Source: Parietaria judaica (Eukaryota > Streptophyta > Magnoliopsida > Rosales > Urticaceae). From it: 64,000 bases of DNA. The notes below the pieces were generated by a model, which was not told the origin of the DNA, did no database searches, and saw nothing but the letters and a program-made list of their open reading frames with translations. The stretch lies in assembly GCA_954871525.1 (NCBI GenBank), contig OX940868.1:10406056-10470055 (forward strand), written 5' to 3'. Shown here piece after piece: positions 23,220 through 35,899 of this stretch (positions within the stretch are counted from its first letter, which is position 1; each line of letters starts with the position of its first letter). The translations under genes were made by a program, and so were the position numbers.

Positions 23220-25220
23220 TCAAGCTACAAAGCAACTGACAAAGTGAAAAAAGAAATTGTGAAAAGAATGGCGCCCTTCCAAAGAAGCCCAACGCGGTAC
23301 CAGCAGACGATCAACTGGAATCCACCCCGACGAAACCCACGCCGACCGCTCCAAAAAAGGGGCAAAAAACTCAGGAGTCACCGACCTTGCCATAAAAAGG
23401 CTGCCAAAGTCAAAACTCCCGAAAGTCGGGCAAGATCGGGGTGGAGGCGGGACAAGGCGCCGGGGAACGGATCCCAAATAATCACATGGGACCCACACCC
23501 AGCGACTATGCAAGTCAGGATCCGAATATTGATGAAGATCAGCAACACTGACGCCCTGATCAGAGTCAAGGACACACCAGTTTTCCAGACACCACGTGCC
23601 CCAATAGAGCCGGAGCAGGAAGAACAGAAAGAGCTGATCGGCCGACAAAGCACAGCCACGCTCTTCCCGCCACATCGAATAGAACCCGGCAATGAACCGA
23701 CAAGCATCCGGACTAAGCTGAATCGGGTGCAAGCCGGTACGTACGAGAATCTCCTCCAGCAATGGAGGAATTGGGAGAGTAAATCCGAGACGGATACTCT
23801 CCAGAGGCACTGCCACCATCCCTTCAGGGGGATAGCTGGGCAGCGACCCCTTCGTCGGCGCACAAACATCCTCGAGAGGGACTAGCCCCTCTTCCCGGAA
23901 AAACTCTTCCAAGTCAACAGGAGAAAGGACGCTCGGAACATCAATGTCAGAGCAGTCCAAAGGCGAATCGAACTATAACCTGGTAGGAGCCTCATAGTCA
24001 GGATCAACCCGCCTCCTCACATTCCAATGAAAAATCGGACATGGCCCGCCTACTATGACGGCTTTATGACGCGATCCACTCGCGTCAATGGCCATAGAAC
24101 GGGTACCTGCAACAACCGAACGAGTACCTAGACCTGCCCCAAGGAATCTCCGACTTGGCCCAGAAGCAGGAGGCGAACCCCGAATAGAATGCCCTCTCGG
24201 AACCCCGCCGAGAGGTAAATAAGACGGCCTGTCAGCGTCAGCCGAAAAGGCTGGCGCTGAGGGCCTACCCAACCTTAACCTAGAAGCAGAAAAACCCCGG
24301 GGAATAGCCGAGGCAGGAAATTCAAATCCTGCGCCCGGTCCAAGAATTAGTGCGCGGACCCCACCTGAAAGAGAAGGGAAAAATATCAACACCTCTCCGC
24401 TAACAGAAATCCACCCGGAATCCGGGCTGAAAAAGCGCGGGCTCATAGGGAACCCGACAGGGCCGATGGCTCCCGAAGAAGGAACCTCGGCCCCCCGAGC
24501 TTCGGCCACCTCCACGGGGGGCGGCACCACCACGGACAGAGTCGCTCCACCTCTCTGGACTTCAGGGAGGCGGGCGCCGGCAGAAGAAGATCGCGAGGCG
24601 CCACCGTGGGCAGCCCCGACCTCGCCGGACCCACTCGGGGATCCCCGGACCCCCGCGCCTCCTCCGACCTCATAGCGGCCCATCGTCACCCCCGATGGAA
24701 TCGCTAGGGCCTCCCGAGCCACGCCAGACCCATCACCGGCGACGGGAGACCCTCCCGCGCCATCGCGGACCTCATCGGACCCCCACGAGGCGACCGACAC
24801 CGACCGAGCTCCCCCGGCAACACCAAAGGCCGGCGGTCCCACAGACGTGACCGCCATACCTCCCCGGACCTCGTGTAGACCGCCAGACCTCCGCAGACCT
24901 CCCCGGTCTCCTCCGGCCTCACCACCGAGTTCCACCTGCACCGACGGACTCGCAGCGGCCCCCCGGACCTCGTGGGGCCCTCCTCCATCAACGGCAAGTC
25001 TCGCGGCGCTACTTAGGGCTTGGCCGACCTCGCCAAGAACCCGCGCGGGTGAGCCCACGCCTCCCCGTCCGACCTCGCAGCCACCAGCGCTGCCCTCCTC
25101 CTCCACCGGCCTCGCCGGACCTGGGCGACCCCGATGAGGGTCCTCTTTGGGGACAGTGGACGCTGGCTGGGCGGCAGTGGCTTTGGTCAGGCTCTCCATG
25201 AGGGTCAGAGAGAAGTTCAA
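23220..25220 (-). pseudogene. Antisense ORF of element A with Transposase_28 (PF04195)-like segment
   Basis: Minus strand, starting near the 3' LTR at MNFSLTLMESL. The first ~415 codons are rich in Gly, Ala, Ser and Val with repeated GGLHEVRGG-like phrases. A single in-frame TAG (about 23970) interrupts the frame. Downstream, LPIPPLLEEILVRTGLHPIQ and SPDACRFIAGFYSMWREERG match the pattern of the 'putative gypsy type transposon' domain. The product's function is unknown in the family. Position between pol and the 3' LTR, antisense, is characteristic. Without the TAG it would be one long frame of ~660 codons. Confidence 0.7.
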
Positions 25221-25510
25221 AGTTGGTTATTCACGAACCAACCCGACTTCCACGCGATTTTCACAAAAATTGATCCAAAAAGCGTATTACAAAAACCGTG
25301 CTGCGGTAAAGACCACTAAAAACGCAACACACCGGAAAAAACGGCGCGTGAAAAGGGTAATAGAATAAAAAGTTACTCAGGTCTGAAAGACTTATTTCAA
25401 GTAAAACCGCAGATCTCGTCTCGTCTCGGAAATGAAAAAATGAAACGGCCCACCTCGAATTTATAGAAGTTTCATGGAAATCACGAATTACCGTGAAACT
25501 GGGGGGTTAA

Positions 25511-27212
25511 TGTTATGGGTAATTCTCGGAATTGATTTTACAAAACAAATTAATTAAACGGAAATTGATACGCTAATTTCCTTTCATTAATCATACAATT
25601 TGATTAATCTTTTAATTAAGATTATAAATCAAATTAATCAATTTTAAACCCAAAACTCCCTCCGGAGGCTCGTTTTTGAAAAACAAAGTGTCCAAGTGTT
25701 CGCAAAAATAGGAAAAACCCCCAAAACGATATAAAAATTGGGAAGAACGGACACGGGAAGCGCCCGGGAGCAAAAACCCCCGGGCACAATTTGGGCGGGC
25801 CCCACAGCCCAGACAGCGGGGCCCACCAGGTCAGACCAGCCCCCAAGTGGGGCTGGAACCACGCCAGATAGCGCCATGTGGCGCGATCTCCCGCGCCCGC
25901 GCAACGGCGCGGGCCCTCCTCGTCCCGGATTGTGCCACTTGGCGCGATCCACCACGCCTTTCCCATCCAAGGGACAGGCTGCCCACTTGCGCGCCCATCC
26001 ACACGCGGACACGTGGAGGGCCGCGATGGGGCCCCGATCCGCACGCCAGCCACTAAGCGGGCGCGTGGGCCGTCCGATCGGCGATCCGACGCCGGCGATC
26101 GACTCCATTTTTCCCGCGGACCAACCTTCAATATTTAAAATTTTATCGGGACCTCTCGGAGAATATTTATTTACATGTAGGCTCCCGGACCCTACTATAA
26201 ATAGAGGCTGAATTAAGTTAAAACGGTAACTCATTCGAACTCTCTCGACTCGAGCTCTCTCTCTCTCTCTACCCCCGATATACTCGCCTCCCCTCAAATA
26301 TTATTCTAATGTTGAGCGTCGGAGGTGAATCAGGGGGTACCCCCCCCCCCCTAGACCTCGGGTGTTACTTTTTTCAGGTCCAGAAAGTGAGAAATTTCAT
26401 AAAAGCGGAAGCCCTGGAGGAATTTCTATAAGGCCACGACCCACATGATAGGTTCCGTTCCACGTTGTGCTCAGCCTATCTCCAGTCCATTATGCGGCTG
26501 TCAGGATAGTCTGGGGACAAGTGACGGGACCCACTATTCAGGTCGCAGGGTTAGGCCTGAGGAAATTCCTCTAAGATCCGGACGACTGAGGGATTACTCT
26601 GAGAGGAACCTCTGGAAAAGATCCTAGAGGGGTCCAAGGCCCCACGTCCCTTGTCTTAAAAGCTCTGTACGGCACAGACTATGTCCCTTAGTCCTCGTAT
26701 CTGCAACAGATGCCTCGACTCCGCGGACAGTCCTGTCAGCCCAGACTTAAAGCAAGCCCGGTCAAGTGGAGAGTCTAATCCCCTAGGATCCATTTCTTGG
26801 ACGAACGCACTCCCCCGCTCGCTGGTACTCCCGATCCGCGTGGCTTCCAGACCTGTAAAAAACCCGGCCTGGTCCATTCCAGGCTCTGCGGTAACAGGTA
26901 GCAAGTCACCCCGATCGCTTGGACCCCGAGCGGCCACGAGACTTTCGATCCAAAAAGTGCCAGAGACACCGACCCAGGGTCCCTGAATCGGTCAACCAAA
27001 ACCTCACCCTGAAGTCAACAGCAACCACCCCGAAGTCAACGGGGATCAGAGGAACGATCATTGACAACAAAATCTGGCATCCTCACAACAAGGCCATCCA
27101 AGGCCCATCCAGAAGAAAGCAGAAGCCCGCAACGTCATCAGCGACATTGGGCCAGGCCCAAAACACTCAACTTGAGCCTCAACAGTGTTTGATTCAAAAA
27201 AGGGCATCAACA
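25511..27212 (+). repeat. 3' LTR of element A (promoter-containing copy)
   Basis: 1702 bp, TGTTATGG...CAACA. Contains TATAAATA at 26196-26203, about 50 bases before a CT-rich initiator-like tract (26253-26270), as expected for the U3/R boundary. The 5' LTR lacks this block. The palindrome near 25867-25888 has one arm mutated (GATAGCGCCA). Confidence 0.85.
26196..26203 (+). promoter_or_regulatory. TATA box in 3' LTR of element A
   Basis: TATAAATA in CCTACTATAAATAGAGG. The same element is at the same relative place in the LTRs of element C (57423 and 61231) but missing from the 5' LTR of element A. Confidence 0.65.
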
Positions 27213-27217
27213 ATAAC

Positions 27218-28522
27218 ATTTTCATTTATAAATCAGTTTAAACGACAAGTCGTTTATTCTGTCTAAAAACTTGCACCGACTGGCCCAAGCCTTGCGAAGA
27301 AATACAAGCCCAACTCAAGAAACCAATGTATTAGATCGACGTTACCAACTTGCTAACTTGCCTTCACTATTTAATATTCAGACCTCGTGACTGGATTTTT
27401 AAATTTTTTTCTTTCAAAGTTGCGTATATGCTTATTTTGATTAAAGTCCAAAAATATCTTTGAATTTTTAGTTATTATGTTTGTTGACTGAATAAATGAT
27501 GATCCAACGATTCTTACTCAAGGAATTTTTGAAGGGCATAACCACAATTCAAGGTTCGGGGAAGGGTCTAGTTTGAACTTTTAGTAGAAATCAAAATGAT
27601 TAGAATAAAATCATGATAAAAGTTAAGGGGATCGGAGTAAAATTAATGTTTCTTATTTTCTGCATCATCTTTCATATACAAGTTCCTTGTGTAATTCGCA
27701 CTATACTCTCAACGATCCTAAAGCCAAAATGTTAACAAAAAGCAAAATCTTCACATGTAATCTTGTGATAAGCGAAGTACGAAATCACTCTTAACAATAT
27801 TCACAAAACTATAGATAAATAGAGATACCTTTCCAGTACATAGTAAATATTCTTTAATATACGATAGATGCGTAAATTTGACTACTTTGTTATAGATATA
27901 ATTAAATAGTCTCCTACATACGATAATCTCTGTTCTAAACATGTTAAGTCCCGCGTAAAAAAGACTTGAAGAAGTTTTAACGCGTTTTAAAAAATTATAA
28001 ATTGCTCTCTTATTTGATTTTAAAAATAAAACCTTATAATTAATCATATCACACGACGAAAACGAAGCAATTAAATAGCATTTTGTGTAGGAAGCCATTC
28101 AATATGATTTTGCATGAAAGACAAACATGTTGAGTGGTGCGAGACTGAGAGACAGCGGATTTGTCTCTACGTACTTTATCGTACACATTATTCTTAAAGT
28201 TTATTTTTAAATAACTGAACATATATATTTTTATTTGCTATTTATTTTCTTCCTCATGTGTGAACCGGTTGACCATTAATTCAGATTTCTCCACAACGAT
28301 AATACACTTTAGTCCATTCAATTTCTTATCAACTCAATTGCTAACCCACGTGGGTCCTGCTTTTTTATATACAAGTTTGACTCTCACAAACCTACCTACC
28401 TAGCTCTTCAACGACAACTTTCAGTCCATCCAGTTTTAGCTTTGAATCTTTTGTCCGAAAATTTGGACTTGAAAAGGCAACAACTCCCATTCATCTCTCA
28501 AAATCAGTTAACACTAAGAAAA
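27218..28522. other. Intergenic region and promoter of the VARLMGL gene
   Basis: AT-rich, no gene or clear repeat from 27218 to about 28300. A TATA-like TTTTTTATATACAAG lies at about 28361-28375, followed by CT/CA-rich leader-like sequence, so transcription of the next gene probably starts around 28395. Confidence 0.45.
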
Positions 28523-30413
28523 ATGCCTAACCAGAAACCCGGCTGCTTTTCCGGGATACTCCGGGTAATGTTGTGCACCGGAAACGTCCCGACGTACCCG
28601 TCATCGCCGTCGTCAAATCACGTCACAAAACCCAACAATTCCACAAAGATCAACTTCGTTGACAGAATACAAGAAGAAGATCATCACAGCGGGCCCACTC
28701 TGGTCGCCAGGCTCATGGGTTTGGACTCTCTGCCTCCCAACACGCATCTTCCTCTCCAAAGCGCAACCCCGGATTCTCTCTCTCGGAGCAGGTCGGTCAA
28801 CTTTGTCGACTTTCTCTCGAAGCTCGATCTGGCCGAGCCTCGCCGAAGCCTCCATCGAAGGGCGATAACTTCGGTGTCGTTTCGCGAGGTCCATCTGCCG
28901 GGAACTTCGCCTCGTCCAAACGAAGTCAAAGACCGGAGCATGAGACCGAAACGTATAAAGGAAAAAAACAGTGACAACAAGGGCGGAAAAAACAACAACG
29001 GGATTACGAAGATGAAGGACAAGGACAGGAAGAAGGCTTTTCCCCGGGTTTTGAAGAAGAGCTGTGAAAGAGAAAACGGAGTTTTGGGTTATGGTTTTCC
29101 TTGCGAGAGAAGATGCTCTCGCACCCGTGAAAAGGCGAGGGATTCGGGTCGAGAAAGCGGGAAGGAAGTGGCGGAGAAGTTCGTCAGGAGAAGGAAGAAT
29201 GAGCGGAATGAGAAAACTATGGCTTTGCAGAGCAGCCATGAAACACGTAGCCCGATCTCGGTTCTTGACGTTACTCGCTTCTCAGGTTAGAAGTGTTATT
29301 CGTGTGTTTGTTGAATATGGTAATTAGTATTATTGTCATTAGACTCATAACCAAGTTTCTATTTTAAGAATTCTATAATTTAACTCAGGATCTAGATCAG
29401 GTTATAAGGGGGATGATTAGAATATTATTACAAATAGTAAGGATTAACTTAATTATCTAGAAAATTACATTAAAAAGATTACTTTTATGGGGGGCTATAA
29501 CCAAAGTAAGGCTACAAGTATTTCCACGCCATGTTTTTGAAAGCGTCAACTGATAACGCCCAATTCAATTTAACCGGTTTATTGAGGGCAGTGCGAGTAT
29601 ATCGATGGAGTTTTAGTAAGATTTTAGTAAAAGATTGTGATGAACCGGTTTTACGGGTGTACCGAAAAGCGAAAAGTAATGTGTATTCCGATGAGGTTTT
29701 CATAAAAAATTATATAGAAAAAATTATTCAAATATATTTATAAAAAAAAAATAGATTATAAGATAAAATTTGAAGTCTTAGTAAGATGTAGTTCTAGATA
29801 AGTTCTGAAGAATTTTTTAGAGGTTAATATGAAAAAATCAAAAAAATATAGATTTTCTTCGTAGAAAAAGAATTTGAGAGTCACAAAAATGATCCCCACC
29901 TGATCCGATGATTGCCCGCAGCCGCCACCAAAAGCGGGTACCCACAAAACCCGGTTAACCACACCGTGGGTTCTCAGTCATTGGTATGATCATTTAGCGT
30001 TTGAGTAAACAGTTTTTACTAACTTGTCATCATCATCATATATACTGATACTTATTGATACTGAGAATCTACAAAAAAAATATTTGTTATAAACTATTTT
30101 ATTTTTGTTCTTTGTAGGTAATAGACGTACTTCAAATTGTAGGCCATTGAAGAATATAGATTTGAGGGTTAAGCTCCGACCAGAAGTTGCATGTCATGTC
30201 GGAGATGACAAGAAAACACAGCTTAGTTACGAGGAGTTGGCTCGGGAACTTGTCAACTTAACCACGCGTGATGTGAGCGAATCGTATTGGATTAGCAACG
30301 CAAACAATATTGCCATTAATTTCCAAGGCCTTGAAGAATTGTGCGTGGAGTTTGAGGGTCCAATTCTCGATTTGCTTTTGCAAGAGATCAGCACAGAAAT
30401 TCTTCATATGTAA
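28523..30413 (+). CDS. VARLMGL-motif protein (TRM/LONGIFOLIA-like), 352 aa
   Basis: Two exons, 28523-29285 and 30118-30413, joined in phase (CTCAG|GTTAGA donor, TTTGTAG acceptor). Residues 61-67 are VARLMGL, the DUF3741/M3 motif of TON1-recruiting-motif and LONGIFOLIA proteins. Just before it is NFVDRIQEE, after it a Ser-rich SRSRSVNFVDFLSKL. The middle is very basic (KDRKKAFPRVLKKS). The C-terminus (LEELCVEFEGPILDLLLQEI) has the pattern of the DUF4378/M2 end. Family members recruit TON1 and PP2A to cortical microtubules and affect cell elongation; this is a short member, so subfamily is uncertain. Start chosen as the first ATG of the conserved-looking part; the frame is open 81 bases further upstream but has no ATG there. 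Intact as far as visible. Confidence 0.8.
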
Positions 30414-33191
30414 TTACGAAAGAATTAAGGGTTATTAGAAGGTAAAAGTATTCAAGTTGTTTAAAAATTAGACAACATCAAGTTAATTTAAAAAATTGTG
30501 GCACATAAGTTCATCTTTTCTAGCGGATCGATAAACCTCATTCAATTTTCAGTTAGATTTTTTATGATTTTTTTCATTGATGACATCAACGACAAATAAT
30601 AAAACAATTAAATTCAAATGATCAAACCCATTAATATTAAAATAAAGCTGGATGTAAACACAAACTCTTAAAACAACACCAACACAAATTCTTATTTTTC
30701 TTATCAATTTCTCTCTTGAACTCTCAAGTCATCAATGACGAAAATTATCGAAAAGCTAACGAAAAATAGATGAGATCTACTGAATCGCAAGAAAACAAAT
30801 TTAAATACTTTTATCGTAATTCTATGTTACTCTATATATTTTCAAAACACTGAGGTAGTTTTGACGCTTTTAAATCAAGAAGGAACGATTGTGATGTGGT
30901 CAAGAGAAAATGGAGACCCAAGTGTGTGAACAAAGCTCGCCGACTTTGCTTACCTTTCTGTACACAATGAAGAGAATTCATTACATGGATCGTTTTTAGG
31001 GTCACGTGTTCGACTATCAATTACGTGTTTTGGCTTATGTCTAATAAAGAATCCATATCATGTTTCTTTTTTGATATGCATGCTTGAGTTTTATAAATAG
31101 AAATAAACAAATCTTGTATTTATTAAATCAATGTATTAGAATTTCCAGGACTTTTTTTCATGGACTTTTTTTCATTGAAAACTCGTAGATATTGGCACGC
31201 ACAGTAGTATTTTATTTCACAATACAAATGCTACAGTAATTAAAAATTAACGAAATATATATTTTTCTAGCCAATAAAAATTAGCGGCACTTCTTTAAAA
31301 ATTAAAAATTACGATAAAAATATCAAACATCTTTAAAACTAGTCTTTCGTATGTAATTTTTAATTATAAAAAAATAGCGTCGACATAAGGATCCAAGATA
31401 TGGTCAACTACGGCGGCATGAGCTCAACGTTATATATCATTTTACAATACTTTAAAAAAAATTATAATCAGGTTATCCCGAATTTTAGATCAGGGTTCTA
31501 AGTATCGTAAAAAACTATATATTAAGCAAATCCCTACATTTCCCTAACCCATAAATTGTCACATTAGAGTTTTCAGTTTTTATTTAGTTTTCTCAATAAC
31601 AAAGCCATAAATTTATTTCAATTGGTTGTTAGAGACTAGTAATCAGTTAAGAAGCTAAACATGATGGTACATGGATGTTGGTGTGCGAATTCGTCGTTTT
31701 ATTTAATACGACATGTCGCATAAAGTTATGAATTAGTTAAATTTGTAACTAAGTAAATAAAACGTTTCAAAGATTATTTAATATTCACATAAGCCCATTT
31801 ACGAGGCCCAAACCGCATTAGGACACCTGGCCGTCGTAAAACCCATAAACAGGATACTACTCGGGTAAAAAGCCCGAAAGCTATCCGTCGTTAATCAGAA
31901 GAAAGGAAGGAAAAAATCGTCATATCTTTTATCCGGCTCCACCAATTCAAAACGGGATGGAAGACCATGAACACGAAGTCAAATCCTCAATGGATATATC
32001 CGGTCAAGAGTCCAGCTCGGCGTAAAACGCGCAGTCATGGGGTACGTGTAAGCAAAGCAAGCTAGTCAACCCGGTCAGCTCGGAAGGACGATTCCAAGAT
32101 TTCAAGAAGTCCAACGGGGGGATTGAAGGCTATAAATACCAACCTCAGACGAAGACCAACACACATACTTCTTGAGATGATACATCGAGAGCTCTTCTGC
32201 TCGGCATTTCTTTTCTTGTGTTGAGAGTTTTCGTGTTGCATTTTCTCTACTTCTTCTCTTCCTTCTCTTTCTAGACGTGATTCGTTGTCTGTAACTGTCC
32301 ATTCATGTTCATTGTCGCAATAAACTAACAGAGGACGTAGTCAATTACCGCATTGGGATGAAACTCTATGAAAAAACTCCTCCCCTCAATTACTTGCTTC
32401 CATATATATATACATATATTATATACATATAGGGTGCTCGAGAGTTTGAAAAAACGAAGGATCGAATTCTATGAAAAATCAATATTCAAAATATCATACA
32501 CTCACAAGTCGTATCGACTCTTTGAGCTGGAAAACCGCGTAAATAATAGAAAACACGCTAAAAGATTAAACATTCAATCAAATATCGTATACATTTCTAA
32601 AAGTTACAACTATGCATATAACAATGTAACAATATTCTTCTGCAAATTATAGATACTAGATACCTTGAAGCGTTTCCGTTGTAGAACGTCAATGAAGTCG
32701 CGTTTATTTTGGGAGAGTAGGTGGGCCTCACATTACACGTGGACCACTTAAAATGTGCCATATTGCACTTGAAGGAAAAAAATTGGATGCCTAAAAATAG
32801 ACACTTTCAAACATTATAAATTTACCACGAAAAATAAAAGATATGGAGCATACGTCATAGTTTTGATGAATTCTGATTGACTAGAAATTTCATCGTTTGA
32901 CTTTAAACGCGTTACCGGGAACATGTGGCAGCCCATTATAATTTATAATGCTACTTATGACCCTTAAAAATTTTATTTTAATTATTCTTATATATTATTT
33001 TAATAAAAATAAATTTATGGGGACTCTAGTCGTGATTTTTCCTAACTTGGACATAAGGATATGCCGCCCAGTTGACCTAGCTATCGTTACTTTAGCTGCG
33101 ACTTTCCCTAACTTTTAGTAACTTAAGGTATTTATGCCAAAAAATTTAGACTGAGAATCTCAACTTGGAATGTGGCTTTTTCGTAAACTCG
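30414..33191. other. Intergenic region with decayed repeats
   Basis: No gene. 30429-30560 (GGGTTATTAGAAGGTAAAAG ... AAAATTGTGGCACATAAGTTC) resembles the left half of the MITE at 15883. The rest is AT-rich apart from an LTR-like block at 31790-32350. Confidence 0.4.
31790..32350 (+). repeat. LTR-like promoter-containing repeat fragment
   Basis: GC-richer island in AT-rich DNA with the make-up of a plant LTR: GCCCA-rich start, then GGCTATAAATACCAACC (TATA box about 32131), then a CT-rich stretch TTCTCTACTTCTTCTCTTCC about 110 bases later. No partner copy in the window and no clear TG/CA ends, so it is a fragment or solo LTR of uncertain limits. Confidence 0.35.
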
Positions 33192-33196
33192 TGTGT

Positions 33197-33489
33197 TGTT
33201 AAGGTCGGATTTTATCAAATCCTTCCTCCACACTAATTGTGTCGTTTATCCTAAAAACGACACACAATGGAGAAAAATAGAGAGAAGAAAAGAGAAATGG
33301 TACTTGTAACCTAAAGTTGGGAATCCGATATTCAATAGAAAAAGAGAAGCACACGAAAGTATTCAAAGTGATTATTGTCATTCTCTTATTCCGATTTTCT
33401 CATGCCTAAAAGATATTAAATCCGAACTCCTTTCTTTAAACTCGAGGGAAGATCCTCGTGACTGTGGTGGGTGATTTTTCCCCTTAACA
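33197..33489 (+). repeat. 5' LTR of element B, promoter deleted
   Basis: Matches the two ends of the 3' LTR but lacks about 440 bp corresponding to 41175-41615. The join lies at a short GGA(G) microhomology (CACAATGGAGAAAAA). The lost part includes the only TATAAATA (41581). Confidence 0.88.
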
Positions 33490-33511
33490 GTTTCGCGCCG
33501 TCTGTGGGAAT

Positions 33512-34205
33512 TTGTGTTTTTTCTTGATTACAGGTGTGAGAGCCTCTGGAAAACAGAAGAAGATCGTAAAGATTACCACCGCTATAATAAAAAATAAAAA
33601 GATCATTGGAAGATTTCTCCGCAAAAGCGAGGAGATGTCAGCGAGGAGCAAATCCGAAAAAAGGCGACCAGTAAAAAAAGGCGGGAAAATGGGAGAAGGA
33701 GTTGAAGAGGCGTCGAAGGCAAAGGAAACTTAAGCACAGAGAAGAGAAAACGTACACACTCGGCGCATTTAATAAGGCAGATGCAGAGCGACTGACCAGA
33801 GAAAAGACTGCATGCGTATTAGTTGATTGATACGATTGCCGAAGATACTGAACAGACACAATGTCAGGGGATACGAAAGGTCTCAACATGATGGGGAGGG
33901 CGATTATAAAAAGGAAGATGAGGAGAACGTGGGGAGGCAGTTTTTCGGAGCAAAAACAAGCACGATCAACTCTAGAAATTCTCGAATTTTCTTTTCTCTA
34001 AATCGTTACCTGTCGTCGTTTCTCAAACACGAGAGTAAGAACGCATCAAAGGAGAATGACGTACGAGGAAGGAGGTATCAACCAAAAGCCCGCGACGAAA
34101 GCAGAAGAAAAATCCGTGATGAATCCTATAACGAAGAAGGAGACTGACGAAGACACTGAAGATGGAGGATGGGGACGACCCAAAAAAGCCACGATGGACG
34201 AATAG
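33512..34205 (+). other. 5' internal region of element B
   Basis: Short Lys/Arg-rich open frames (for example RKSEEMSARSKSEKRRPVKK at 33620s) and a purine-rich stretch. It may be what remains of a gag start; no zinc knuckle or other gag motif is visible. Confidence 0.3.
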
Positions 34206-35090
34206 GCGGCAGATGACTTCTGGAGGAATGAGCCATGGCCAGAGAGCAATGGGTACTACCAGGTTCAGCAAGGAATCCCGAGCGAACCCCTCGTGGAGGG
34301 GGAAGCAGGCGAGCCACAACCAGCGATGGAGTTCGTCTTGCCGTATCTCACCGTGGAAGAGCTTCTCGCGACAGAGATGGTGTGCACGACACTGCGAGAC
34401 AAGATTCGAGGCAACTGCCTCTTATGGCGAAATCTCAGCGTCGACGAGCCGATGAACGAGAAGCTCGAGGATGAAATTTTAGTGGGCCTAGCAGCAAGGT
34501 CCCAGGGGCGAACGGAGACACTGTCGTTATACAAATGCTACTGGATCACCAACGCCGCTCTGAGAACCGTCATGAAGAACAACCCGAGGATCGTGAAGCT
34601 ATGCGTGCCGGGGTTCCAACACATCACGGTAGATAACATGGTTGACAACCTGTCCTCGATAGAGCATAGAGTGAAGTTTTTGCGAGTCAACTTGCTCAGG
34701 TACAACTACAGGGAAGAAGGGAATACCTGTGTGGAGGAATTGCCATCGCTGCTCGCGGGAGAGAGCGCGACGCGGGGTCCCGAGCAGAGAACTTCGGCGC
34801 CGCTCGGCCGCCTGCTCGATATAGAGTACTGCAGTACATGCGACAAGGATATAATGGTCTACGAGAACCATCCGGAGGGCGAAGGGGAAGGCAACTGTTT
34901 GCCGCCATGCAGTTGTCGATACCGCGGAAGGCCTGCATGCGGATAGTGCAAGACATGCGAGAAGCTTGGCCTCATCTGGTATAATTGCATCTGCGCAGAC
35001 TGCGATGGAGGATGGTACAACAAGGATCCTTTGGAGAAAGTTGTATCTTCGGCGTGCATAGTCGTCACTAGAGAGATTCGAGGATGGTAG
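34206..35090 (+). pseudogene. Captured F-box protein fragment (SKIP14-like) inside LTR element B
   Basis: Open from 34206 to an in-frame TAG at 34944, then the same frame reads on to 35090. The pattern is that of plant F-box protein SKIP14. The F-box: FVLPYLTVEELLATEMVCTT then LRDKIRGNCLLWRNLSVDEP. LRR-like part: LSLYKCYWITNAALRTVM then NPRIVKLCVPGFQHITVDNM. Cys-rich tail: IEYCSTCDKDIMVYENHPEG, CKTCEKLGLIWYNCICADC. No introns are visible, which fits capture through RNA. It is on the element's sense strand between the PBS and the minisatellites. No host-type start codon context; upstream TAG at 34203. Such proteins serve as substrate receptors of SCF ubiquitin ligases; this copy is probably non-functional, though the F-box itself is unbroken. 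Confidence 0.8.
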
Positions 35091-35309
35091 CGTAGGTGAC
35101 TCGACCCGTAAGGGGGCCCGAGCAGCGTACTCTCACTAGAAAGCTTCGACCAGAAGCCTTTTGGATTTTCAAGCACGACTCCTTGTCGGAAGTTGTTTTG
35201 CTTATATGTTGACTTTTACCTTTCAATGTAATAGATCCTTGTATATGTAATCACTATCTATTTAATTTCAAGAAAAGAAAATGTTATTTTGAAAAGTACA
35301 ACTAGTTTC

Positions 35310-35790
35310 GAAGCGGCTAGGGTGCCGAGCAAACCCATAACGGCTAAAGCACCGAGCAAGTTTAATACCGGTGAATGTGCCAAAGAAGAAAAATAAAAGA
35401 AAGCGGCTAAGTTGCCGAGTAAACCCACACCGGCGAGAGTGCCGAAGAAATAAACTAAAGGAAAGCAGCTAGGGTGCCGAGTAAACCCAAACCAGCGAGT
35501 GCTGAGTAAAGGAAAGCAGCTAAGGTGCCGAGTAAACCAAACCAGCGAGAGTGCTGAGTAAAGGAAAGTTGCTAGGGTGCCGAGTAAACCCAAACCAGCG
35601 AGAGTGTTGAGTAAAGGAAAGCGGCTAGGGTGCCGAGAAAACCCCTAACGGCTAGGGTGCCGAGCAAACCCATAGCGGCTAGGGTGCCGAATAAACCCAT
35701 ACCAGCGAGAATGCTGATTAAAGGAAAGCGGCCGGGGTGCCGAGTAAACCCACACCGGCAAGAGTGCCGATGAGTTCCCTGAAACTGATC
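35310..35790. repeat. Minisatellite 1 of element B
   Basis: Repeated phrases GCGGCTAGGGTGCCGAGTAA and ACCCAAACCAGCGAGAGTGC alternate about ten times, unit roughly 40-55 bases, with small variations. Confidence 0.85.
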
Positions 35791-35899
35791 GGCTTGAACC
35801 CGATAAAGCCCGGTGATACTCAAAATCAATAGGCAAGAATGCCTGAGGGGTCCTGGAAACTGATTGGCTCGAACCCAATTAAGCCAGGCGATACTCACA

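Larger units (their letters stand above)
16594..27212 (+). mobile_element. Ty3/gypsy-type LTR retrotransposon A, defective
   Basis: Complete outline: 5' LTR 16594-18566, PBS-like TTTTGGCGCTAGAAGGAGGG at 18567, internal region 18567-25510, polypurine tract about 25498-25510 (ACTGGGGGGTTAA), 3' LTR 25511-27212. LTRs start TGTTATGG and end CAACA. The 5-bp target duplication ATAAC is perfect (16589-16593 and 27213-27217). Order of the remaining pol (RNase H end, integrase) at the 3' part of pol is the gypsy order. Most of gag and all of protease and reverse transcriptase are deleted; integrase has stop codons and a duplication. A large antisense ORF fills the space between pol and the 3' LTR. It cannot move by itself. 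Confidence 0.9.
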
